Origin: VRUE01 sp963706605
GTDB lineage: Bacteria; Actinomycetota; Thermoleophilia; Solirubrobacterales; 70-9
Assembly (NCBI GenBank): GCA_963706605.1
Contig: OY970165.1
Coordinates: 2,232,001-2,296,000 of the forward strand
Direction of reading: 5' to 3'
DNA length: 64,000 nt
Positions 56,475-63,975 of this stretch are shown here, one piece after another. The number at the start of each line of letters is the position of its first letter. Position 1 is the stretch's first letter. The notes under the pieces are model-generated. The model was not told the DNA's origin and did not search any database. It saw only the letters and a program-made list of their open reading frames with translations. Position numbers and translations under genes: made by a program.

Positions 56475-58102
56475 CTCGAGGGAATCAGCTTCCCTGGGTT
56501 CATGACCCCGGCGGGATCGAGTCGCTCCTTGACCGCCCGCAGCACCTCGACCCCCGTCCGCCCCACCTCCGCCTCCATGTAGAGGACATGGTCGCGGCCG
56601 ACCGCGTGGTGGTGGGTGATCGTCCCCCCTGCGGCGACTATCGCCTCCGAGGCGGCACGCTTCACCGCGCGCCACTGCTCGATCTCCGCGCCCTGCCTGG
56701 CGCGGGAGATGAAGGTGAAGTAGAGCGAGGCTCCGTCGGCGTAGGCGTGTGAGAGATGGCAGAAGGCGAGGCCCGGGGTGCCCTGGGCGGCCAGCGAGCC
56801 ACGAATCGCGGTCGCCACGGCTTCATGCAGCTCCCCCAGCCGCGACCAGGTGTGAGAGGTCTCCAGCGTCTCCACCATTGCCCCCATCCCCATCAACGTG
56901 TCGCGCAGGTAGGGGCCCTGGAAGCGGCCGTGCTCCCAGGAGCGGCCGGCGGCCTGGCCCAGATAGGCGGCACCGCCGCGGCGCAGCTCGCGAACCGCGA
57001 GGGCGCGGCGACGTGCGACCGACTCCTCGTCTCCCTCGAGGCCGACCACGACCAGGCAGCCGCCACGCTTGCGGCGCAGCCCCAGGTAGCCGCCGAACAA
57101 CGATCCGGCAAGGCCGCGGGGCCCCGAGAGCGCCAGCGAGACCTCGGTCTCCTCCTCGTCGGAGACGCGGACCACGTCGGGCAGGCCTGGCCCCTGTGCC
57201 AGGCTCCGCACGATCTCGGCCCCGGCCTCGAAGCTCTCCGCGATCCAGGCCTCGTAACGGCGTTGGGGCGGCGCCGGGCGGACCCGCACCCTCACCTCGG
57301 GGATGACGCCGAAGACGCCCTCGGAGCCGACCACGAGCTCGCGCAACGACGGGCCGGCGGCGGTGTGGGGCGTGTCCAGGGTGCGCAGGTCGCCGCTCGG
57401 GGCGATCAGGCGGACCGCGCTGACCAGCTCGTCGAAACGCCCGTAGCCGCTCGAGGCCTGGCCGGCGGATCGCGTTGCGGCGAAGCCGCCGATCGTCGCG
57501 TACTCGAAGGACTGCGGGAAGTGGCCGAGGACGACGCCCTCGGCGTTGAGGGCGGCTTCGGCCTCGGGTCCCCGCAGGCCGGCGCCAAGCCGGGCGGTGA
57601 GTGAGCGGCGGTCGATCTCGACCCCGCGCAGCCGCGCCAGATCAAGGCTGACCAGGCGCGAGTGCGAACCGCGCAGAGGCTCGATCCCGCCGACCACGCT
57701 GGTGCCGCCACCGAAGGGCACGACGGCGACGCCCTCGGCCGCGCAGATCTCCAGCACGCGCCGCACCGCGTCGGCGTCGGCGGGAAGCAGGACGGCGTCG
57801 GGAGCGTCATCGAGGCGGCCGCCGCGCAGCCGCGCCAGATCGACGTAGCCACAGCCGGTCGCATGGCGGACCCGGTCCTCCGTCGAGGTGAAGACGTTCT
57901 CGGCGCCGACCGCGTCGATCAGAGCCGGCGGCAACGGCTCGGCCGGCGGTAGATCGAAGCCGTCCAGCGTGGCCGTGCGCGGTGACGGCACCAGCTCGCC
58001 GACGCGCTCGCGCAGAGTTGCCAGCGCCTCAGCGTCCAGCTCAGGCTCGATCGCCGGATCGCCCCAGCCCCACCACTTCGAGTCGCGTCGCGGCTCGATC
58101 AC
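56471..58102 (-). CDS. FAD-binding oxidase, alkyl-dihydroxyacetonephosphate-synthase-like
   Basis: A 543-residue flavoprotein of the VAO/PCMH family, closest in plan to alkyl-DHAP synthase, which exchanges the acyl chain of acyl-DHAP for a fatty alcohol in ether-lipid synthesis. The N-terminus DSKWWGWGDP, the FAD loops VVPFGGGTSVVGGIEP and GFAATRSAGQASSGYGRFDE, and the HHH motif (GTITHHHAVGRDH) with MNPGKL at the end support this. D-lactate/glycolate dehydrogenase-like activity is the alternative. GTG 58102 overlaps the SRPBCC stop. Confidence 0.83.
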   Translation of the reverse strand: MIEPRRDSKWWGWGDPAIEPELDAEALATLRERVGELVPSPRTATLDGFDLPPAEPLPPALIDAVGAENVFTSTEDRVRHATGCGYVDLARLRGGRLDDAPDAVLLPADADAVRRVLEICAAEGVAVVPFGGGTSVVGGIEPLRGSHSRLVSLDLARLRGVEIDRRSLTARLGAGLRGPEAEAALNAEGVVLGHFPQSFEYATIGGFAATRSAGQASSGYGRFDELVSAVRLIAPSGDLRTLDTPHTAAGPSLRELVVGSEGVFGVIPEVRVRVRPAPPQRRYEAWIAESFEAGAEIVRSLAQGPGLPDVVRVSDEEETEVSLALSGPRGLAGSLFGGYLGLRRKRGGCLVVVGLEGDEESVARRRALAVRELRRGGAAYLGQAAGRSWEHGRFQGPYLRDTLMGMGAMVETLETSHTWSRLGELHEAVATAIRGSLAAQGTPGLAFCHLSHAYADGASLYFTFISRARQGAEIEQWRAVKRAASEAIVAAGGTITHHHAVGRDHVLYMEAEVGRTGVEVLRAVKERLDPAGVMNPGKLIPSS

Positions 58103-58551
58103 GTCAGCGCCCGTTCGATTCCGTCGAGCGCCTCGTTGAGGATCTTGCCCTGGCCGCCCCGCATCATCGGCGAGCCGAGCCGCGACATGCCGCGCAGGGT
58201 CTGGGCCGAGCTGATGCTGACCTCGGTCGCCGCGCCCTCGGCGCGCAACCCGATCTCCACGACCGAGCGGCGCAGGTGGCGCTCGAAGGGGGTGCCCTCC
58301 AGCTGCTGCTCCCAGACGTAGCGCTCGCCCTTGGCTGAGCTGAGACAGCGGTAGTCGGCCCGCACCCCACGCCCCTCGGCGGTCTCCAGCACCTTGGTCC
58401 ACTGGCTGCGGCGACCGTCGGGCTTGCGGTCGACGTTCTCGACCCGCCCGGTGCGCGGCCACCAGCGCGGCAGGTTGTAGGGGTCCGAGATCAGCTCCCA
58501 GACGTCATCCACCGGGGCCGAGATCGTCCGTCGCCGGGTTACGCGAGACAC
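58099..58551 (-). CDS. SRPBCC (START-like) family protein
   Basis: A 150-residue polyketide-cyclase/START-like protein with a hydrophobic ligand pocket. The start TRRRTISAPVDDVWELISDP and the segment YNLPRWWPRTGRVENV are typical; SISSAQTLRGMSRLGSPMM and a C-terminal helix follow. No catalytic residues are implied. It overlaps the FAD-oxidase gene (GTGA) and lies 12 bp after the MerR gene, so it probably binds a lipid-like substrate of the oxidase. That link is inference. Confidence 0.82.
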   Translation of the reverse strand: MSRVTRRRTISAPVDDVWELISDPYNLPRWWPRTGRVENVDRKPDGRRSQWTKVLETAEGRGVRADYRCLSSAKGERYVWEQQLEGTPFERHLRRSVVEIGLRAEGAATEVSISSAQTLRGMSRLGSPMMRGGQGKILNEALDGIERALT

Positions 58552-58563
58552 CTGGGGAGACCG

Positions 58564-59304
58564 TCAGTCGCCCGCAAGACGCCGCAGATCGCGCACCAGC
58601 AGCAGATGCTTGAGGTGGCTGACGGTTGCGGCCAGGCTCTCCAGGCTCTCCAGTGCCTCCTTGCGGCGTTCCGGGTTGCGCGAGCGCAGCGACGGCCCCA
58701 GCAGCGCTTCGAGCAGGTTGGCCTCGCGGTCGGCGGAGGAGCGGAAGACGCGCAGGTTGCGGGCGCCGACCCCGACTCGGGACAGCTCGTTGGCGGCGCG
58801 GACGATCTCACGGTCGGTCTCGTCGTAGACGGTCCTGCCGTCGCGCTTCTCGGGCTGAACGATGCCGAAGTTCTCCAGCTCGGCGATCAGCTCGGAGCGG
58901 GCGCCGGTCTCTTCGACCACCTCGTCGAGGGTGAGGTAGGCGCTGGAGGTGTTGACGAGGATCGCCCGTCGCACCGCACCGGCCGCCGGCCGCCGCTCGC
59001 CACTGCCACCGAGGTCGAGGTCGCCGCCGGCGGCCAGCTCCTGGCGGATCACGCGCAGTGGCAGGAACTCGTCCCGCTGCAGGCGCAGGATCGTCCGCAG
59101 CCGCTCGACGTCGGACTGGCTGTAGAGGCGGTAGCCGCCCTGGGTGCGGCGCGGCGTCAGCAGCTTCTGGTCCTCGAGATAGCGGATCTTCGAGATCGAG
59201 ATGTCGTCGAACTCGTTCTGCAGGATCTTGCAGACCGCGCCGATCGTCAGCGCCTTGCGCGGGCGCGAGTCGCGCTGGCGAGCCTGCTGCTCGGAAACTG
59301 CCAT
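58564..59304 (-). CDS. MerR-family transcription regulator (FtsR/Rv1828-like)
   Basis: A 246-residue MerR regulator. The HTH region is LTIGAVCKILQNEFDDISIS with KIRYLEDQKLLTPRRTQGGYR. A second winged-helix-like module (TLDEVVEETGARSELIAELE; GIVQPEKRDGRTVYDETD) and a C-terminal helix follow. The two-module form matches actinobacterial Rv1828/FtsR, whose gene lies next to the FHA protein GarA, as here. It lies 10 bp after the FHA gene. The operator candidate is at 60158-60174. Confidence 0.87.
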   Translation of the reverse strand: MAVSEQQARQRDSRPRKALTIGAVCKILQNEFDDISISKIRYLEDQKLLTPRRTQGGYRLYSQSDVERLRTILRLQRDEFLPLRVIRQELAAGGDLDLGGSGERRPAAGAVRRAILVNTSSAYLTLDEVVEETGARSELIAELENFGIVQPEKRDGRTVYDETDREIVRAANELSRVGVGARNLRVFRSSADREANLLEALLGPSLRSRNPERRKEALESLESLAATVSHLKHLLLVRDLRRLAGD

Positions 59305-59314
59305 CGAGGTCCCC

Positions 59315-59788
59315 CTACTTCTCCAGGTAACTCAGCTTGTACTTGCCGACTTGGATCTCGTCACCGTCGGCGAGTCGGTGCGACTCGATGCGACGGCGAT
59401 TGACGTAGGTGCCGTTGAGCGAGCCGAGGTCGTCGATGTAGAGGCCGTCGCGGCGGCGGACCAGCAGCGCGTGGTTGCGCGAGACCGTGACGTCGTCGAG
59501 GAAGACCCCCGCGTCGGGGCTGCGCCCGATGCTGACCCGGTCCTCGCTGACGGTGAAGCTCTCCCCCGCCCTGCCACCGCCGGCCCGGATCACCAGCGCC
59601 GCGCCGCTGCGCTCCAGCACCTGGTCGATGTCGATCGGCTGCATCTCGCCGGTGTCGTCGACCGTGTAGGTCATCGTCGTCGGCTCGTCGTCGCCGTCCT
59701 TGGGGCCACCAAGGTACGCACCGCACTTCTGGCAGTAGTTAGCCCCCTCGGGGTTGACGAAGCCGCACTCCGGACAGTGGGTGGCCAT
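59315..59788 (-). CDS. Zinc-ribbon FHA-domain protein (GarA-like)
   Basis: A 157-residue phosphothreonine-binding protein. The N-terminal zinc ribbon has CPECGFVN (Cys5/Cys8) and CQKCG (Cys19/Cys22). Thr-rich TTMTYTVDDTG could be a phospho-acceptor segment, as in GarA. The FHA domain (about 75-155) has SIGRSPDAGVFLDD, VSRNHALL and SLNGTYVN, with all core pThr-binding residues. In mycobacteria GarA regulates glutamate/2-oxoglutarate enzymes. Here it is paired with MerR and follows the RsiG-like gene. Confidence 0.88.
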   Translation of the reverse strand: MATHCPECGFVNPEGANYCQKCGAYLGGPKDGDDEPTTMTYTVDDTGEMQPIDIDQVLERSGAALVIRAGGGRAGESFTVSEDRVSIGRSPDAGVFLDDVTVSRNHALLVRRRDGLYIDDLGSLNGTYVNRRRIESHRLADGDEIQVGKYKLSYLEK

Positions 59789-59802
59789 CGATCCCTCCAG
59801 CC

Positions 59803-60081
59803 TCAGGCAGCCGGCTCCGGCTCGTCTTCCTCCGGGCTCTGCTGCGCCTTCCCGGCGAGGATGTCGGTGAGCTGGGCCACGTCGTCGCCGGAGATCAGCG
59901 AGTCGCCGCTTTCGCGTTTGTGCCGCAGTCGGTTGACCAGCTCGGCCCGCAGGATGTCGATCTTGCCGTGCAGGACTCGCCGCTTGTAGGAGATCTCGTT
60001 CTCCTCCGTGGTGAGCTTGTCGATCAGGTCCTTCAGCTCTTCATCGCTGAGCGAACCGAGATCGGGAAAGGTGTCCTCCAT
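59803..60081 (-). CDS. RsiG-like c-di-GMP-responsive anti-sigma factor
   Basis: A 92-residue helical hairpin protein. Residues 13-60 hold the motif described for RsiG: E-x3-S-x2-R-x3-Q-x3-D. Here it is Glu27, Ser31, Arg34, His38 and Asp42, with His at the Gln position (TTEENEISYKRRVLHGKID). Streptomyces RsiG has two such motifs; Rubrobacter RsiG has one and works as a homodimer, as would this protein. Its target would be a WhiG/FliA sigma, not in this window. SD AGGAG 4 nt before the ATG. First gene of the FHA-MerR operon. Confidence 0.75.
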   Translation of the reverse strand: MEDTFPDLGSLSDEELKDLIDKLTTEENEISYKRRVLHGKIDILRAELVNRLRHKRESGDSLISGDDVAQLTDILAGKAQQSPEEDEPEPAA

Positions 60082-60134
60082 CTCGCTCCTTGATTGGGAG
60101 GTCTCTGTGTCGCCTCCGTTGGCCGCTGCGATCG

Positions 60135-60162
60135 ATTATAGGTCGCTTGGCCAAAGGTTCAA
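60135..60162 (-). promoter_or_regulatory. Consensus-like promoter of the RsiG-like/FHA/MerR operon
   Basis: On the minus strand, TTGAAC (60157-60162) and TATAAT (60135-60140) are separated by 16 bp. The start of transcription would be near 60128, giving a leader of about 47 nt with an SD. It is the only perfect TATAAT seen at a gene start here. Confidence 0.75.
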
Positions 60163-60174
60163 CTGTAGGTTGAA
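60158..60174. promoter_or_regulatory. Inverted repeat overlapping the -35 box, candidate MerR operator
   Basis: TTCAAC-5-GTTGAA (60158-60174) covers the -35 element of the operon promoter, with further AGGTT half sites around it. The operon encodes a MerR regulator, so autoregulation is likely. Confidence 0.55.
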
Positions 60175-60176
60175 GG

Positions 60177-60830
60177 TTATGGAGCCTGGGCGCTGCCTTG
60201 CGCGGCGTTTTCACGCACCGTCCGTATCCCCGTCTGGGCGTAGAGCACGGTTGCGAGGATCGCCAGGGCGACGCCGACGATCAGCAGCGCGGCAGGCACC
60301 CAGCCGGCGAAGACGAGGGCGAAGAAAATGCCGCCCATGATTGGGAAGACGGAGATCCTGCCGGGCCAGTTGACGGCGATCTCGACCCCGTGGCGCAACC
60401 CGTACTGGGCGAGCACCAGCATCGCCACCTCGCGGGCGACGAGAAGCGCCAGGGCCCAACGGGGCAGGAGCTCGAAATGCCAGCAGACGATGGCGCCGGA
60501 GAGGATGGTCAAGCGGTCGATCAGCGGGTCGAGCATTGCGCCGAGGCGGCTGTACTGACCGGTGACGCGGGCGAGGAAGCCGTCGACGTAGTCTCCCGCG
60601 GCGATCAACCAGAAGACGATTGCCGAGGCGGTGCTGCGCCCGTCGCCGGATTCAAAGGCGAGGTAGAGGAAGACCGGCAGCCCCGCGAGGCGCAGGTAGC
60701 CGACGAAGTTGGGAATCGTCCAGGGGTTGAGCGGTGCCCCCTCCTGCGTCTGCTCTGGTGGCGGTCCGCTGCGGTCGAGCCCGAAGAGGCGGCGGATGCG
60801 GCCGCGGCCGAAGGGGGCGGTTTCAGCCAT
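60177..60830 (-). CDS. pgsA: CDP-alcohol phosphatidyltransferase (PgsA-like)
   Basis: A 217-residue membrane enzyme joining CDP-diacylglycerol to an alcohol (glycerol-3-phosphate or inositol phosphate). The full signature DG-x2-AR-x8-G-x3-D-x3-D is visible in DYVDGFLARVTGQYSRLG followed by AMLDPLIDR. Five to six helices surround it. Start ATG 60830 overlaps the end of proS by 8 bp. Whether the product is phosphatidylglycerophosphate or another lipid cannot be settled from sequence alone. Confidence 0.88.
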   Translation of the reverse strand: MAETAPFGRGRIRRLFGLDRSGPPPEQTQEGAPLNPWTIPNFVGYLRLAGLPVFLYLAFESGDGRSTASAIVFWLIAAGDYVDGFLARVTGQYSRLGAMLDPLIDRLTILSGAIVCWHFELLPRWALALLVAREVAMLVLAQYGLRHGVEIAVNWPGRISVFPIMGGIFFALVFAGWVPAALLIVGVALAILATVLYAQTGIRTVRENAAQGSAQAP

Positions 60831-62511
60831 CGGTGCCCTGGAGCAGCGCCAGCGCCCGTTCGCCGGCCTGCTCAAGCGGCAGGTCGTGCTCCTGGCCGCC
60901 CGCTCGCTCGCTTGCCTCGACCACGCCCTTGGCCAGGCCGCGCCGCCCGACCACGACGCGCAACGGGCAACCAAGCAGCTCGGCGTCGGTCAGCTTCTCG
61001 CCCGGCCCGGCATCGCGGTCGTCGTAGAGGACCTCCGCCCCACCGTCGCGCAGCTCCTCGTAAAGGCCGTCTGCCGCTTCACGCTCCGGCTCGCCGGCTT
61101 TGGCCAGCGAGACGAGCTGCACCTGCCAGGGGGCAAGGTTCTCCGGCCAGACAATGCCCCGCTCGTCGGCCCCCTGCTCGATCGCCGCGGCGACGATCCG
61201 GGCCGGGCCTATGCCGTAGCTGCCCATCACGATCGGGTGCTCGGTGCCGGTCTCGTCGAGGAAGGTCGCGCCGAGCGGCTCCGAGTAGCGGGTGCCGAGC
61301 TTGAAGATGTTGCCGACCTCGATTGCCGGCTCGATCTCGATAGTGCCGCCGCCGGGAGCGGTGTCGCCCACCTCGACCGTGCGCACGTCGAGCTCCTCGA
61401 ACTGGAAGTCGCGCCCGGGCCGGACGCCGCGCAGGTGGGTGTCGGCCTCGTTCGCGCCGGTAACGAAGGAGTCGCCCTGTATCGCCGCGTCCTTGATCAC
61501 GGGCAGCTTCGTGCTGACGGGACCCACGAAGCCAACCGGGCCGAGCTCGGCCTCGATCTCCTCCGGGCTCGCCGGCCTGAAATCGGCCCCCAGCGCATTG
61601 CGCAGCTTGATCCCGTTGAGACGGTGGTCACCGCGCAGCAGCACGAGGACCATGCCGCGGCCCTCGACCACGACGGGCATCGACTTGACCAGCGCTCCCG
61701 CGGGAAGCTCCAGTCCCCCGGCGACCTGCTCGATCGTGCTCTGGCCGGGGGTCGCGACCGCCGCGGGAGCCTCCAGCGGAGCCGGCAGCGCGACCGGCTG
61801 CGGCTCGGCCGAGGCGATCTCGACGTTCGCCGCGTAGCCAGGTGCCAGCGCGACCTCGTTCTCGCCGGCCGGGCAGGGCGCCATGTACTCGTGGGCGCCG
61901 GACCCGCCCATCATCCCCACGTCGGACTCGACCCGGTACCAGCGCAGGCCGCAGCGATCGAAGATGCGGTTGTAGGCCTCGCTCTGCAGCTCGTAGGAGC
62001 GGGCCAGACCCTCCTCGTCGCGATCGAAGGAGTAGGCGTCCTTCATCGTGAACTCGCGGGTGCGGAGGACGCCGGCGCGCGGGCGCGGCTCGTCGCGCTC
62101 CTTGGTCTGGATCTGGAAAAGCATCAGCGGCAGGTCGCGGTAAGAGCGCACCTCGCGGGCGACGTGGTAGGTGACGCACTCCTCGTGCGTCATCGCCAGC
62201 ACCATCGGCGCGTCCCTGCGGTCCTCGAGCTTGAACAGCTCGTCGATCTCGTAGCGCCCCGTGGCCTTCCAGGACTCAGCTGGCTGCAGCACGGGCATCA
62301 GCATCTCCTGGCACCCGATTCCCTCCATCTCCGCCCGGATCACGGCCTCGACCTTGCGCTGCACCCGCCACCCGGCCGGCAGATAAGTCCAGAGCCCGGC
62401 TCCCAGCTGCCGGATAAGACCGGCGCGAACCATCAGCTTGTGCGAGATCGCCTCGGCATCAGCGGGCGCGTCCTTGAGCGTTGGCAGGAAAGCCTGGCTG
62501 AGCCGGGTCAC
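60823..62511 (-). CDS. proS: Prolyl-tRNA synthetase (bacterial type with editing domain)
   Basis: A 562-residue class II synthetase charging tRNA-Pro. The start MTRLSQAFLPTLKDAPADAE, motif 2 (LPLMLFQIQTKERDEPRPRAG) split in the usual way, and motif 3 (GSYGIGPARIVAAAIEQ) are present. The INS/YbaK editing domain lies between motifs 2 and 3 (about 220-385), which identifies the bacterial-type ProRS. GTG start with TAAGTT 6 nt upstream; pgsA follows with an 8-bp overlap. Confidence 0.96.
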   Translation of the reverse strand: MTRLSQAFLPTLKDAPADAEAISHKLMVRAGLIRQLGAGLWTYLPAGWRVQRKVEAVIRAEMEGIGCQEMLMPVLQPAESWKATGRYEIDELFKLEDRRDAPMVLAMTHEECVTYHVAREVRSYRDLPLMLFQIQTKERDEPRPRAGVLRTREFTMKDAYSFDRDEEGLARSYELQSEAYNRIFDRCGLRWYRVESDVGMMGGSGAHEYMAPCPAGENEVALAPGYAANVEIASAEPQPVALPAPLEAPAAVATPGQSTIEQVAGGLELPAGALVKSMPVVVEGRGMVLVLLRGDHRLNGIKLRNALGADFRPASPEEIEAELGPVGFVGPVSTKLPVIKDAAIQGDSFVTGANEADTHLRGVRPGRDFQFEELDVRTVEVGDTAPGGGTIEIEPAIEVGNIFKLGTRYSEPLGATFLDETGTEHPIVMGSYGIGPARIVAAAIEQGADERGIVWPENLAPWQVQLVSLAKAGEPEREAADGLYEELRDGGAEVLYDDRDAGPGEKLTDAELLGCPLRVVVGRRGLAKGVVEASERAGGQEHDLPLEQAGERALALLQGTDG

Positions 62512-62517
62512 GCGTGA

Positions 62518-62523
62518 AACTTA
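62518..62523 (-). promoter_or_regulatory. -10-like TAAGTT before proS
   Basis: Minus strand; ends 6 nt before the GTG at 62511. Confidence 0.45.
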
Positions 62524-62575
62524 TCCACTAGTCGGGCGGACGGTTGGCGACAGGACATGTCGCCGGGCTGGGAGG

Positions 62576-63829
62576 TCAGGCTCTGGTGAACCGACGCCCG
62601 GCCGTGGGAGATGCCTCCTCGTCGAGCAAGACCCGGTCCGACTCGCCTTTCTGGGCTGCTTCGTGCTCCATCTGCGCGATCTTCTCGGGGGTCAGATCGC
62701 CGGCGTTCTCCTCCTCGATCTTGGCCAGCCAGGCCGCCCCCTCCCCCGCCTTGCGCTCGTCGACCTCGACCTCGCCGCGGTCGAGCGATTTGTCGATCTC
62801 CTCGAAGAGGGCGTCGACCAGACTCGCCTGCGGCACCTTCCGCAGCGGCTTGCCGCCGGCGAAGATCAGGCCCTCGTCCTTGGCGCCGGTGATGCCGAAG
62901 TCGGCGTGGCTGGCCTCGCCGATCCCGTTCACGGCACAGCCCAGCACCGCGACCTCGATCGGCTCGGCGTAGCCTTCCAGCCGCTGCTCGATCTCGGCGA
63001 CGACCGAGTCCATGTCGAACTGGAGGCGGCCGCAGGTCGGACAGGCGATCAGCACCGGGCCGCGCTCGCGCAGCTGCAGCGCCTTGAGGATCTCCCAGGC
63101 GACCTTGACCTCCTCCTCGGCGTGGAAGGTGGAAAGGCTGATCCGGATCGTGTCGCCGATCCCGTCGGCGAGCAGCGTGCCGAGCCCGACCGAGGATTTC
63201 AGCGAGCCGGACCATTTCGTCCCGGCCTCCGTGATCCCCAGGTGCAGCGGGTAGGGGATCTTCTCAGCAAGCAGGCGGTTGGCGGCGATCGTGTTGGGGA
63301 CGTTGGTCGACTTGATCGAGACCTTGAAGTCTTCGAAGTCGAGGCTCTCCATCAGCTCGACGAACTCGACCGCGGCGGCGACCAGCGCCTCGACCGGCGC
63401 CTCGCGCTCGAGCTCGTGCAGGTGTTTGGGCAGCGAGCCCGAGTTGACGCCGATCCGCATCGGCACTCCGGCAGCGGTTGCCTTCACCGCCACCTCGGCC
63501 ACTTTCTCGCGGCCGCCGATGTTGCCCGGGTTGAGTCGGATGCAGTGGGCGCCGGCGTCGATCGCCTTCAGCGCCAGCGTGTGGTTGAAGTGGATGTCGG
63601 CGATCACCGGGATCGGCGACTGCTTGACGATCGTCTTCAGCGCCTCGACGTCGTCGTCACGCGGCACGGCGACCCGGACGATGTCGGCGCCCGCGTCGGC
63701 CACCTTGCGGATCTGCTCCATCGTCGCCGCCAGGTTGGCGGTCTCGGTCTTGGTCATCGTCTGCACGGCAACCGGTGCGCCGCCGCCGATCGGCACGCCG
63801 CCGACGAAGATCTGCCGCTTGGAAGCCAT
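62576..63829 (-). CDS. ispG: 4-hydroxy-3-methylbut-2-en-1-yl diphosphate synthase (flavodoxin)
   Basis: Radical-type 4Fe-4S enzyme of the MEP isoprenoid pathway, 417 residues. The TIM-barrel begins QIFVGGVPIGGGAPVAVQTM, with ADIHFNHTLALKAIDAGA and LRLNPGNIG-like text. The cluster cysteines are in ACPTCGRLQFD and LGCAVNGIGEA. The C-terminal 45 residues (EEENAGDLTPEKIAQMEHEA) extend beyond the usual end. The ATG has TACGCT 6 nt upstream and no SD. It usually follows dxr and rseP, which would lie beyond the right edge. Confidence 0.95.
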   Translation of the reverse strand: MASKRQIFVGGVPIGGGAPVAVQTMTKTETANLAATMEQIRKVADAGADIVRVAVPRDDDVEALKTIVKQSPIPVIADIHFNHTLALKAIDAGAHCIRLNPGNIGGREKVAEVAVKATAAGVPMRIGVNSGSLPKHLHELEREAPVEALVAAAVEFVELMESLDFEDFKVSIKSTNVPNTIAANRLLAEKIPYPLHLGITEAGTKWSGSLKSSVGLGTLLADGIGDTIRISLSTFHAEEEVKVAWEILKALQLRERGPVLIACPTCGRLQFDMDSVVAEIEQRLEGYAEPIEVAVLGCAVNGIGEASHADFGITGAKDEGLIFAGGKPLRKVPQASLVDALFEEIDKSLDRGEVEVDERKAGEGAAWLAKIEEENAGDLTPEKIAQMEHEAAQKGESDRVLLDEEASPTAGRRFTRA

Positions 63830-63835
63830 ATGGGG

Positions 63836-63841
63836 AGCGTA
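63836..63841 (-). promoter_or_regulatory. -10-like TACGCT before ispG
   Basis: Minus strand; ends 6 nt before ATG 63829; no SD is present. Confidence 0.5.
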
Positions 63842-63975
63842 GCGGGGCGGCTTGCCAGGCCGGCCTGAACTCGATGGGTTGTTCGTCCCTATGCAGACTT
63901 CGAGGTCCACGCCCGCGACTCCTCGGGCCAGGCCACCCCTCATCCGTTGCCTACGGCTTCGACAGGCCGCGCAGG

